Source of the DNA: Propionicimonas paludicola
Lineage (GTDB): Bacteria; Actinomycetota; Actinomycetes; Propionibacteriales; Propionibacteriaceae
Length of the DNA: 64,000 nt
Direction of reading: 5' to 3'
Assembly: GCF_002563675.1 (NCBI RefSeq)
Contig: NZ_PDJC01000001.1
Span: 682,001-746,000, forward strand
Shown: positions 42,543-54,600 of the stretch, in pieces
How the letters are laid out: each line of letters starts with the position of its first letter
Position numbering within the stretch: position 1 is the first letter of the stretch
Notes under the pieces: generated by a model
Told to the model about the DNA's origin: nothing
Databases searched by the model: none
The model's input: the letters and a program-made list of their open reading frames with translations, nothing else
Translations under genes and position numbers: made by a program

Positions 42543-42644
42543 CTATGCCCGCCGGCGACGCCGGATCAGCAGGCTGCCCAGTCCGATGCTGAGCAGACCG
42601 GCGGCCGGCACCCACCAGCCGATCGAGTTGCCGGTGTAGGCCAG
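42543..42644 (-). other. Cell-wall sorting signal (LAYTG, helix, Arg tail)
   Basis: LAYTG is encoded at 42644-42630, followed by a hydrophobic segment (WWVPAAGLLSIGLGSLLI) and RRRRRA at the C-terminus. LAxTG is the motif preferred by class E sortases of high-GC actinobacteria. Confidence 0.85.
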
Positions 42645-45600
42645 GCCGGATCCCGCGAACTCGTTGGTCACCGAGACCGCGAGCTGCTGCATGGTGTTCG
42701 GCGAGTCGGCCGTCACCGAGACGGCGGTGGCGGGGGAGTCGTGATCGATGCGGACGGTGATCGCACCGCCCCGATCCGTCTCCCGGGCCCAGCACTGAGT
42801 GCCGGCCGGGAGCAGCACGGGGTTGCCCTCGGCGTCGTTCAGGGTGGCCGAGCCGGCCCCGGTGATCTTCAGGGCACCTTCTGCAACCGTGGTGCCCTCG
42901 CGCTGGCAGGTGACCTGCATGGTGAAGGTCTTCCCGCGTGCGGCCACCGCGCCGGGGCCAGTGAGCTTCTTGGTCACCGTGAGCTCGCCTGCGGAGTACT
43001 CCGCCGCGATCCCGGCCACCGCCACCGTCCCCTGCTCGCCGGTCACCTCGACGCTGCTGGGCAGAGCGTTGGCACCCTCGGCCGACAGCGGACGCACTGT
43101 GCAGTGCGCCCCGACCGGGATCGGACCGAGCACCGGACTGCTGGCCGAACTCTGACCGGGCACCGGCGTGATCGTGACCGTGGTGGAGAACACGCTGCCG
43201 GAGGCCCCAGCCAGGGTGCAGTCCACCTGAGCGGTGATCGGCTTGGCGAAGCGGCCGGCTCCCACTCCGGTGAAGTCGGCGACCAGCCGCAGACTGCTGG
43301 TGTGGAAGGCATTGGTCACATTCACCTCGACCGGGTCGGCGCCGACGGTGAAGGTGGGCTGGTCGATGCCGATCTCGTCCGATGCGACGGCCAAGGAGCT
43401 GGCCGACTCGCTGATGGCGCAGGACGCACCCCGCGGAACCGCCGCGAACTCCGCGGTTCCGTCGCCGGTGATGGTCCGAGTGTCCCCGCCCGGGATCGCC
43501 ACGGTCTTGGTCTGCCCGTCCACCTGCTGCGAGCAGCTCAGCCGCACGGTGTAGGTACCGCTCACGAACGGCTCGGATCGGCTCGGCTGTCCGTCGACCA
43601 GCAGGTGCTTGGTCACTCGGACCGAGCCGGTGGCGAAGTCGTTGGTCAGCTGCGCGGTGTTGGCTCCGGTCGCGGCGATGGTCAGGTTCGCCGGCTCGCC
43701 TGCCTGGGTGGCACCGCCGGTAGCGGACTCGCTGACCGTGCAGTGCGCGCCGACCGGGATCGGTCCCAGCTCGGAGCTGGTCAGGCCGGTGGCCGTCGAG
43801 AGGCTCAGCTGATCATTGCGGTAGACCAGCCACGGCTCGTCCACCCCCCGCTCGTCCAGCGTGCAGGAGACCGAGAAGCCGAACGGGTAGGTGGCGAAGT
43901 CGGACGCCCCGTCGCCGGTCACCGACTTCTGCACGACCAGCGGCCGGGTGTGGTAGTCGTCGATGGCGGTGATGGTCGCCGGCGTGGCACCGACACTCAC
44001 CGGTCCGGCCGTCGCCGTGTCGGCCGTGCGGTAGCTGAGTGCCTGTGGCGTCAGGCTGGCATCGGTCTGCTCCAGACTGCACCGGGCGCCGAGCGGCAGG
44101 CCGGTGAAGGTGAACGAGTCGGCGCCGGTGAGCTCGACGGTGTTGCCGCCGGGCACCGAGATCGGCGTCCAGGTGCCGTTGACCAGCCGCTCACAGCTGA
44201 GCTGCGCGGTGAACTTCGCCGAGGCGAACGGGGTGGCAGTGGTCGGCACTCCGTCCAGTTGGACCTCGACCGCAGCGGTGATGGAGCCCAGTCCGAACTC
44301 GTTGGTCATCGTCACGGCATTCTCGTCGGTGTCGGCGATCCGAATGGACGCGGCCGCGGCAGGCTGCGATGCGCCGCCGGTGCCGGTCTCGGTGACCGTG
44401 CAGTCCGCACCGACCGGGATCGGACCGAGCGGATCGCTGACCAGGCTGGTGTCGCGGGACAAGGTGATCTTGTCGGCCGAGAACACCGAGTGGGCGTGAT
44501 CCTCAGCATCGGTCAGCGAGCAGCTGACCGAGAACACCGAGTCGGCATTGGCCCAATCCGGCGCCCCCTCACCGGTCAGCTTCTTGGTGATCGTCAGCAG
44601 GCCGGTGTGGAAGTCGTTGGTGACCCGGGCCTGTGCCACGTCGCCGGCCGGGACCGGGTCGGGCTGGCTGATCTCGACCTGCCCGGCAGGCAGAGCGAAG
44701 TCGGAGGCGACCTCTCGCACCGAGCAGGACGCGCCTGCGGGCAGCCCGGTGTAGGTGGCCGAGCCGGAGCCGGTGATGGTGCGCTCGCTGCCTCCGGGGA
44801 TGTCGATTGCCACGGAGTCGCCGTTGACGATCCGCGTGCAGGACAGGGCCACGCGGTAGTCCCCGCCGGCGTAGGGCTGCGCGGACGAGCTGGTGCCGTC
44901 CACCATGATGGCCTTGCTGACCCGGACCGAACCCAGCTGGAAGTCGTTCACCATGCTGATGGCGGTCGGCGTGGCCGTCCCGGTGCTGACCCGGAACGTG
45001 GCCGGCTCGGCTGCCGTGGTTGCGCCGCCGGTGCCGGTCTCGGTCACCGTGCAGTCCGCTCCGCCGGCAAGCCGGGACAGCTGCCAGACCGGCTCGGCCT
45101 TGCTGACCTCGTCGGTGCCGTCGTAGACCACGGCCGGAGCGGTGTCATCGTCCTGGTCGGTGTCCAGAGTGCAGCGGGTGTGCAGGATGAAGGTCTGGTT
45201 GCCCCAGGCGGTGGCGCCGTCGCCGGTCAGCCTCTTGGTGATCGTGGCTGCTCCGGAGCCGTACCTGTCGATGAACTCCAGGCTGCCGGGGGTGGCTGAG
45301 ATGCCGGCTTCGGCCGTATCGGACGACGTGGGCTCGGCGGTCCCGACCGCCACCTGCACAACCGAGTTCCGTCCCGGTGCGCTCTCCTGCACGGTGCACT
45401 GCGCCCCCAGCGGCAGCCCGGAGAACGTCCGGGTCTCGCCGTTGGCCAGACCGAAGGATCGATCGGCGGGGGCCAGCAGGTTGCCCTGGTCCCGATAGGT
45501 GCAGGAGGCAGTGAAGCCGTAGCCGCCCGGGTAGCTGATCGGCAGGCCGTTGGCATCGCGCGCATCGCCGGCATCGACGGTCTTGGTGATGGTCAGCGAC

Positions 45601-48600
45601 CCGACCGCGAACACATTGGTCATGGTCAGGCTGGCCGCATTGCCGCTGTCCGGACGATCCGGAATCGTCACCTCGGCCGGGTCGGCGGGCTCGGTGGCCC
45701 CGCCGGCATCGGTCTCGCGCACCTGACAGGTGGCGCCGACCGGGATCGGGCCGAGCGTGGCCGAGGTCGGATGCTCGTCGGTCAGCGAGATCTTGTCGTT
45801 GGTGTAGACCGGCTCGTCCAGGCCAGGCAGCGTGCAGCTGGCGGCGAAGGTGAACGGGCCCTTGCCGTAGGCCGCACCGGGTCCGGCCAATGCCTTGGTG
45901 ATGGTGAGTGAACCGGTGTGATAGTCGTTGGTGACCGTCACCTCGGTGACCCCGCTGGACGGCACCGTCGTGCGTGCCGCGGGGGAGAAGCCCACGCCGT
46001 TGGCGGCCGGGCTGGACGCCGTCTCGGTGACCTCACAGGAGGCTCCGGTCGGCAGCCCGGTGTAGTCGGCGCGGAACTGGTTGTCGGCATTCAACGTGCG
46101 TTCGGCTCCGCCGGGCACCTCGAGCTCGACGTCCTCGCCGTTGACCTGACGGGTGCAGCTCAGGATCACCGTGGCCTGCGCAGCGTCCAGCTGGGTGGCC
46201 CAGTCGTCGCCGGGGGCAGAGCCGTCCACGGTGAACGCCTTGCTCACCCGGACGGTGCCGGCAGCGAAGGTGTTGGTGATGCTGGCCCGAGTGGTGCTGT
46301 CGGCGGCGATGGTCACGGTCTGCGGCTCGGGATGGCTCGTGGCTCCACCCCAGGCGGTCTCGGTGAGCCGGCAGCTCGATCCGGCCACCAGCTTGTCGAT
46401 CAGCCAGACCGGGGAGTCCTTGCTCAGCGTGTTGCTGGCCTGGAACACCGGCTGCGGGTCGGTCTCGGGATCCGCGTCCAGGTCGGCGGTGCACCGCACG
46501 TCCACCGAGAACTCGGTGGTGCCCCAGGCGTCCGCTCCGGCGCCGGCGAGCAGCTTGGTCACTTCCAGGGAACCGGTGCGGTAGCTGTTGGTGAAGTCCA
46601 CCCGGTTCACGGCCGGGTCGTCGGCACCGAACATCCCGGAGCCGCGCACCAGAGTGACGGTGGTCTCGGTGCTCTTGGCGGACGTCGGCGTGCCGCCGTC
46701 CTGAGTCACCGTGACTGCGGTGCCGGCGGCACCGGCGCTACCGACCTGAGTGAGGGTGCACGAGGCCCCGGCCGGCAAGCCGGTGAAGGAGCGGCTGGTC
46801 CACTCGCCATTGGCCTGGTGAGTCAGGCTGAAGGTGCTGGACCAGACGGTCGTCCCGTTGAGCTCACAGCGAGCGGTGTAGTCGAAGGTGCCGGTGTGCG
46901 CCACGTCCTTTTCGGGGTCCTTGGCGCCGCCGTTGTCGACGGTGTTGGTGACGGTGAACCCGGCGTACTCGAAGGAGTTGGTGACGCTCAGGTCGAGGCT
47001 TTGCAGGGTCTGCGGGGTGCCTGCGGTGACGACGGCAGCGGTGTCCCAGTCATGTCGGTCGACCGCGCTGGACGTAGCCGACTTCGAGTCGGTCTCGGTG
47101 GCCCAGCAGTGGCTGCCCAGCGGGACCCGGGACGGGGCGCCGTCGGCATCGGTGACGTTCACCCGCTGGCCGCCGCGGATGGTGAGCTGCCGGGAGAACA
47201 CCGGGGTGCGGGCATCGCCGATCAGGGCCTCACAGCTGACCTGCACTCCGAACTCAGCCTCGGTGGCCCAGGGCTCGGCGGCGGCTGCGCCGGACAGAGC
47301 CTTACTGAGGTAGACCGTGCCGGCGCTGAACTGGTTGGTCAGGCCTGCCACGTTGGCCGAAGCGGTGTCGTCGATCGTGATCGTGACCGGATCAGGAGTG
47401 AAGTCGGCCTTGCCGGAGTCCACTTCGCTGACCTGGCAGGCTGCTCCGACCGGGATCGGGCCGATCGCGGCGGAGTTCAGCACAGTGTCGGTGGCGCTGG
47501 TGCGTCGCAGCGAGATCCCGGACTGCTCGAAGACGGTGGTGCTGGTGCCGGCGACCGGCATGGTGCAGGACACGTCGAACCGGAACGGTCCGTCACCGAA
47601 GGATGCCTGTCCGGCGCCCTCCAGCTGCTTGCGGATGGTCATGGTCCGGGTATGGAAGTCGTTGGTGACGGTGATCGACTGCGGAGTCGACGGGTTGTTG
47701 CCGACGGTCACGCCCGCGCTGATCGATGTGGACTGCGCCGTCGGGCTCGAGGAGACCTCGGTGGCCGAACAGCTGGCTCCGGTGGGCAGGTTGTCGTAAC
47801 GGGCCTGGCCGTTGCCGCTGATGGTGCGGACGCCGTCTTGGCTGTCCCCGAGCGGGAAGGAGTCACCGGGGATGTCGATCGCCACGCTGGAGCCGTTGTA
47901 GGGACGGGTACAGGCGAGCTTCACCTGGTAGCTACCGGACGTCCATGGGCTGGCCGTGGTGCTGGTCCCGTTCACGGTCAGGGCCTTGGCCACCGTCACC
48001 GCACCGAGGGTGAAGGTGTTGGTCAGGCTGACCGCCTGCTCGCTCGTGCCCACGGTGAACGTGGTCGGACTGATCGTCTTGCTGTTGCCGCCGCCGGTCT
48101 TCGGCTCCGAGACAGTGCAGCTCGCCGAGCTGACCAGATCGGGCACCGTCCAGCTCTGGCCAGCGGCCAGGTCCTGGGTGGCGCTGTAGACGGTGCTGCT
48201 ACTGGCATCGGCCAGGGTGCAGGTCAGGTTCGCCGTGAACGTCCCGGTGCCCCACAGGGCCGCGCCGGAGCCGGCCACCGACTTGGTGATCTTCACCGAG
48301 CCGGTCGTGTACTTGTTGGTGAAGGTGAGCCGGGTTGCGGTTGCGTCCCCGCTGACCAGGGTGAAGGCCTTTGTGGTCGCGGCGCTGGTCGTGTCAGTGC
48401 TGCCGGACTGGAATCGCACATCGGTGCCGGCCGCACTGCGGCTGTTGGTCTCGGCCACCGTGCACTGGGCGCCGGTGGGCAGGTTGCTGAAGGTCCGCGA
48501 CGCGCCGGCGGCCAGGGTGAAGCTGCGGTCGGCCGCGTTGCTGAGCACCTCCGCGCCCTTGAACGTGCAGCTCGCAGTGAAGGCGGCCGCCTTGTAGGTG

Positions 48601-51600
48601 ATCGCCGCGCCGGCGGCGTTCTTGGCGGACGAGGAGACCTGCTTGGTCACCGTGAACCCGGCATAGTCGAACTGGTTGGTGAAGCTCGCCGTGGTCACGT
48701 TCGCCGTCTCGGCGTTCTCGGTGATGGTCAGGTGATCCGGGGACGTGGTGTCGGTGGCTCCGGCTGCCGAAGACTCGGTCACCGCGCAGGTCGAGCCGAA
48801 CGGGATCGGCCCCAGCGGCGCCGAGTCCAGGCTGGTCTGCCCCGCGGTCGGAGTGAGCGTGATTCCGGTGGCGCTGAACACCGATCCGAAGCCGTCCTGG
48901 GTGCAAGACACGTCGAAACGGAACGGGCCGGTGCCCCAGGTGGTGTTGGCGGCGCCGGTGATTTCCTTGTGGATCACCAGTTTGCCGGCGGCGAAGGCAT
49001 TGGTCAGGTTCAGCTGTGCGACGGTGCCGTCTCCGACGGTCGCCGAGCCGACGCTGGCGGTGGGCTGCGGCTGGTCGGTGACACTCGAGGTTCCCTCGAC
49101 CACCGTGCAGCTGGCGCCCTGCGGCAGGCCGTCCCATTGGACGTGGCCGGCGCCGGTGATCGTCTTGGCCGCGAAGCCCGCACCGAGCCGGGCGTCCAGG
49201 TCCAGGTCCTCGGCGACGCCGTCGTTGTTGAGGTCCTTGGTGCAGGTCAGCGTCACCGGGAAGCTTCCGGTCGACCACGGGGCCAGCCCGGCCGCGTTGG
49301 TGCCGTTGGCGGTGATGGCCTTGGTCAGCTTCACCGAGCCGGTGTTGAAGGTGTTAGTCACCGTCACGACCTGGTTGCCGGTCCCTATGGTCGGGTTGGG
49401 CAGGTCGATGGTGGTGGCGTTGGCGCCGCCGTTCTTGGCCTCACTGATCGCGCAGTGAGCACCGGTGGGCAGATTGCGGAGCTCCCAGTTCTGGCCCGCG
49501 CTCAGCGACCTGGTGTCGTCGAACACGGTCACCTCGGGGCTCGACGCGTCGGCGTCGGCATCGAAGGTGCACTGGGCGCGCACAGTGAACTTGCCGGTGC
49601 CCCAGGCGGTCTTGCCATCGCCCTGAGTGGCCTTGGTGATGTCCAGTCCGCCGGTGGTGTAGCGGTTGGTGAAGGTCACCGCAGAGGCGGACGCAGTGTC
49701 GGCACGATGCACCAGCGTGAAGTCGGTGCTGGTGGTGCCGGTGTCGACGCTGTCCTCGTCTTGGACGGTTCGCACCGCGGTGCCGGCGGCACCGCGAGCG
49801 TCGGTCTCACGGACGGTGCACTCGGCTCCAGTGGGCAGCTCGCCGAACTCCTTGGTGCCGTTGGCGGCCAGGGTGAAGCTGCGCTGCTCGGGGGTGAGGA
49901 ACTCGGTGCCGCCGATCGTGCAGGACGCCGTGAAGGCGTAGCTGCCGGTGTAGGCGATCGGCTGGCCGGCGGCGTCCACTGCATCGCTGGTGACCAGCTT
50001 GGTGACGCTGAAGCCGGAGAAGGTGAAGTCGTTGACGATCACGGCGGTGCGGGTCGCGTCGGCCTCAACCGGCTTCAGAGTGGCCCAGCTGCCGTCGACA
50101 GAGCTGCCCGAGCTCTGCAGATCCGGCCCGGCCTGGGCCGAACTCGTGGTGGCCCATCCCTTGTCGGTCTCGGTCACCGTGCAGATCGCGCCCTGCGGGA
50201 TCGGGCCGAGCAGGGCCGAGCTGAACTCGGTCTGGTCGCCCGAGCGCTGCAAGGTGACGTCCTTGGCCTCGAAGACGTTTCCTTGGCTGCCGGCCAGGGT
50301 GCAGGTGACGTCGAAGCTGTACGGAGCGCCGCCCCATGCCGCCGCGGCCTCACCGGCGAGCTTCTTGGTGATCTGGACGTGGCCGTAGCCGAACTCATTG
50401 GTGACGGTCTGGGTCCGGGTCTCGGCGTTGCCGACCACCACGGGATCGGAGTAGCTGGTGGAGCTCAGCTGCGGCTGGTCGGGGGTGTCGGTGGGGTACT
50501 GCACCGTCCCCTCGGTCGCCGCGCAGGAGGCGCCCTCGGGCAGGCCGGACCACTCCACGTGGCCGGCGCCGACGATCGTCTTGGTGGCGTCGGTGACCGG
50601 AATCGACTCGGCGATCCCGTCGTCGTTTAGATCCTTGGTGCAGGCCAGTGTCATCGGGAAGCCGGTGCTGGCCCACGGCTCGGCCGTGGTGTTGCCACCT
50701 TCGACCACCAGCGACTTCTGGACCCGAACGGTTCCGGTGTGGAAGGTGTTGCTCACTGCCACCTGGCCGGTGGTGCCATTGCCGATGAGGGCAGTGCCCT
50801 GGCTGCTGGTGGTGGTCGACCCGACCGTGAAGGACTGCTGGTTGGCTCCGGCCGACTTCGGCTCAGTGATCACACAGCTGGCCCGGTTGGGCAGATCCTC
50901 GATCAGCCACGACTGTCCGGCAGTGAGCTGCTTGGTGACGTCGAGGATGGTCGCGTTGCCGGCATTGTCGGTGGCTCCGGCCAGGGTGCACACCGCCCGC
51001 AGCGTGAAGGTGCCGCCGTCCCAGGTGCCCTTGCCGGCACCGTCGGTGGTCTTGGTGATGTTCAGCTTGCCGGTGGTGTAGCGGTTGGTGAAGGCAGCCA
51101 CGTTGGCGCCGGGGTCGTTCAGGTCGCCGGTGGCCCGGACCAGGGTGAACGACCTGGTCGAGGTGGAGCCGGTGGCCGAATCGGAGACCGTCTGGTTCTT
51201 GGTGATCGTCCAGTCCGTCGAGGCGGCGTTGGCGGCATTGGTCTCGCTGACCGTGCAGTTGGCGCCGGCCGGGAGATCGGTGAAGGTCTTGGACTCCCCG
51301 TCCTTCAGCGAGAACGTGCTCGTGGCCAGCGCGGTCGCGGTGGAGGTGAGCCCGTTGTTGTAGGTGCACGAGGCGCTGAAGCCGTAGCTGGGGGTGTACT
51401 TCACGCCCAGCCCATTGGTGTCCTTGGCGCCGCCGTTGTCGACAGTCTTGGTCACCGTGAAGCCGGTCAGCGAGAAGGTGTTGGTGAACGCGGCGGTCTT
51501 GGTGCTGCCACCGTCGAGCACATTGTCGATCGGGTCGAGGCTGACGCTGGCCGGCGTTGTGTGGATCGCGCCGGCGGCATTGGTCTCGGTCACCGTGCAG

Positions 51601-54600
51601 GCCGATCCCACCGGGACCGGGCCGACCACCGCGGAGGCGAAGGTGCTTTCGGTGTTGGCCCGCTTGGCGGTCACGTCGCTCTTGCTGAACACCGTGGTCG
51701 GCGTGCCGTTGAGTGGCAATGTGCAGGTCACGCCGAAAGTGAAGGTGCCGCCACCCCAGCGGGTGGCGCCGTCCCCGTCCACCGACTTGGAGACCTTGAG
51801 GTTTCCGTAGCCGAAGTAGTTGGTGACGTTCAGGGTGTAGGTCCCGGTACCGCTGATGGAGGTCGGGCTGCTGGGAACGACCACCGTGTACGGCGGCTGC
51901 GTCGGGGTGCCGGTCGGGTAGGTCACGCCGGTCTCGGCCACGGTGCAGTCGGCCTGCGTCGGGATCGACCACGACAGGCTGCTGGCGCCGGTGATCGTCC
52001 CCGACTTGGTGATGGTCTCGGTCGACCCGCCGATGTCCCGGGTGCAGGTGAGCGTGACGTCGAACTTGGTGCTGCTCCAGGGCAACTTGCCGGCGACGTC
52101 GCTGGAGGTGGTGGTGGTTCCGGCCCGGGTGAGCTTCTGGACCTTGGCCATGCCCTGGGTGAAGGTGTTGGTCACCGTGGAGGTGGCCGTGGTGCCGTCA
52201 CCCACCGTGGGCTTCTGGTTGGTGTAGGTGGTCGTGTTGGCGCCACCGTCAACGGTCTCGCTGACACTGCAGGACGCCCCGCTGGGCAGCTGCGAGATCG
52301 TGGACGACTTCTTGTTGGTTGAGCTGCTCAGACCGCTCAGTTCACTGGTGCTCCAGCCGAGAGTGACGGTCCCGTCGTAGACCGTCGAGCTGGCAGCGCC
52401 GGTCTGGGCGACCGCAGAGGTACAGGTCAGTCGAAGCGTGAACGGCTGGTAGGCCCAGGCCTTGGCCGCACTGAGCAGCCCCGCATTCGAGATGTCCAGC
52501 GCCTTGGTGAGGGTCACCGCCCCGACGCCATAGGTGTTGGTGATGGCTGCGACGTTGGCCGCGGGATCGCCGGTGGCGTTCGACGGATCACCCTTGACCA
52601 GAGTGAAGGTGCTGGTGGCGCCACTGACCGTGGCATTGCTCTGGCCGGCACGCTTGACCACGATGCCCGTGCTGGTGGCGGCACCGGTGTCGGTCTCGGT
52701 CACCGTGCAGCTGGCTCCGGTGGGCAGGTGGTCGTAGGTCTTCTCGCCCCACCGGGTGGTGCCGGTCTCGCTGGAGGTGCTGCCGCTCAGCGTGAAGGTG
52801 TCGGAGAGCACCGTGCTGCCGTTGAAAGTACAGCTGGTGGCGAAGGTGAAGGTGGGCTTGTAGGTGAGGTAGGCGCCGGCCTGGTCCTTCGCTCCACTGG
52901 TGACGACGTCCTTGGTGACCGTGAAGCCGGCGTAGCTGAACGCGTTCGTCGCAGTGATGCCGAGGTTCTGGACGGCCTCAGGGGAGGCCAGCACCTGGGC
53001 GGCGTGATCGAAGTCTGCCTTGTCCACCGAGGCGTCCACGGCCCCGTTGGTGGTGGTTTCACTTGCCCAGCAGTGGGTGCCGTAGGGGAACAGGATGGCC
53101 TGCCCATTGCCGTCGGTCAGCTGGACGCTCTGGCCACCCTTCACCTGGACGGTGCCGTCGTAGGAGTAGGGGCCGGTCGCGGTCTTGCCGCACTTCACGG
53201 CCAGACCGAAGGTGGCGCCGGTCGCCCAGGACGCACCCGCGGCGTCCCCGGTGAGCACCTTCGAGACGGTGACGGTGCCGGCCGAGAAGTAGTTCTCGAA
53301 GCTCGTGGAGTTCACATCGGAGGCGGCGTCGTCCTTGGTGATCACGACGGTGTTCGCGCCCGGAGTGGCGTCCGCCCCGCCGGTGGCGGTCTCGGTGACC
53401 TGGCAGCTGGCTCCGAAGGGCAGCGGACCGATCACGGACGAGGCGAGGCTCGGCGTGGTCACGGCGACATTGGATGCGGTGAAGACGGTGGTGCCGTCCA
53501 GGGTGCAGCTGACCCCGAACTTCGCCGAGCTGAAGAAGCCGGCGCCGACCCCGGACAGGGTCTTGTGGATCTGCAGCTTGCCGGCCCGGAAGTCGTTGGT
53601 GATCCCGATGGCGGCGGTGGTGGCATTGCCCACGCTGACCGGGTCGGTGACGGTCACTGTCGGGTCGGGCTGGCCGGGTACCGAGCCGGCGCCGTCCTCG
53701 GTCGCGGAGCAGGTGGCACCGGTCGGAAGGTCGGTGTAGGTGGTGGTGAATCCGCCGGCCTTGGTGAGCGTGCGGGTGGCGTTGTGCGGGACGTCGACCG
53801 GCACGCTCTCGCCGTTGACCTGCCGGGTGCAGCTCAACGTGACCGGGAACTCGCCGCTGACCCACGGCTCGGCGCTGGTGGGCGCCCCGTTCGCCGTAAT
53901 CGTCTTGGTGACCTTCACCGAGCCGGTGGTGAAGGTGTTGGTGATGGTCACCTTCGCCGGATCGGACGGGTCGTCGCCGACCACGAAGCTGCCCCCGACG
54001 ATCGCACTGGAGTTGGCTCCGCCAACCTTCGCCTCGGTGACCGTGCAGCTGGCTCCGGTGGGCAGGTTGGTGACGCTCACCGGCGCGGACTTGTCCAGGC
54101 TGATTTCGCCGTCGAAGACGGTCTCGGGCACCGCATCGGGGTGAGTACAGGTGAGCTGGGCGGCGAATGCCTCGTCATCCCACAAGCCGGTGGGGTCGAC
54201 GGCGACCTTGGTCAGCTCCACGGCTCCGACGCTGAAGTGGTTGGTGTAGTCGACCACGGTGGCCTCCGCGTCGCCGGCCACCAGGCTGAAGCGCGCGGTT
54301 GCCCCGTCGGTCTCCGGCCGGCTACCACCAGTGACCTCGACGGTGGTGTCGGTGGCCGACCGGACGTCCTGCTCGGTCACCGCGCAGGTGGCGCCGGCCG
54401 GCAGATGCTCGAAGGTCATCGTTCCGCCATCGCGCAGAGTGAAGCTGCGCTGGACGGCCGGCAAGACCTCGGTGCCGTTGAGCGTGCACGATGCGGTGTA
54501 GCCGAAGTCCTTGAACGAGACCGGCTGGCCGGCCGCGTCGCGGGCCACCGGGCCGGTGACGGTCTTGGTGACGCTGAACCCGGCATCGCGGTAGGTGTTG

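Noticed and set aside
45918-50630. A 1570-codon open frame on the plus strand inside the giant gene, plus others at 42741-45299, 52728-55010 and 56115-58238
   Set aside because: These are antisense shadows of the giant gene. With G/C-rich third positions, stop codons are rare in the opposite frames; the products are Gly/Arg/Val-rich, repetitive in step with the sense repeats, and show no family motifs or signals.
42651-54581. CRISPR array or DNA-level tandem repeat
   Set aside because: The repeats are conserved at protein level but diverged in DNA, about 340 bp each, and in one coding frame; spacing and length do not fit CRISPR.
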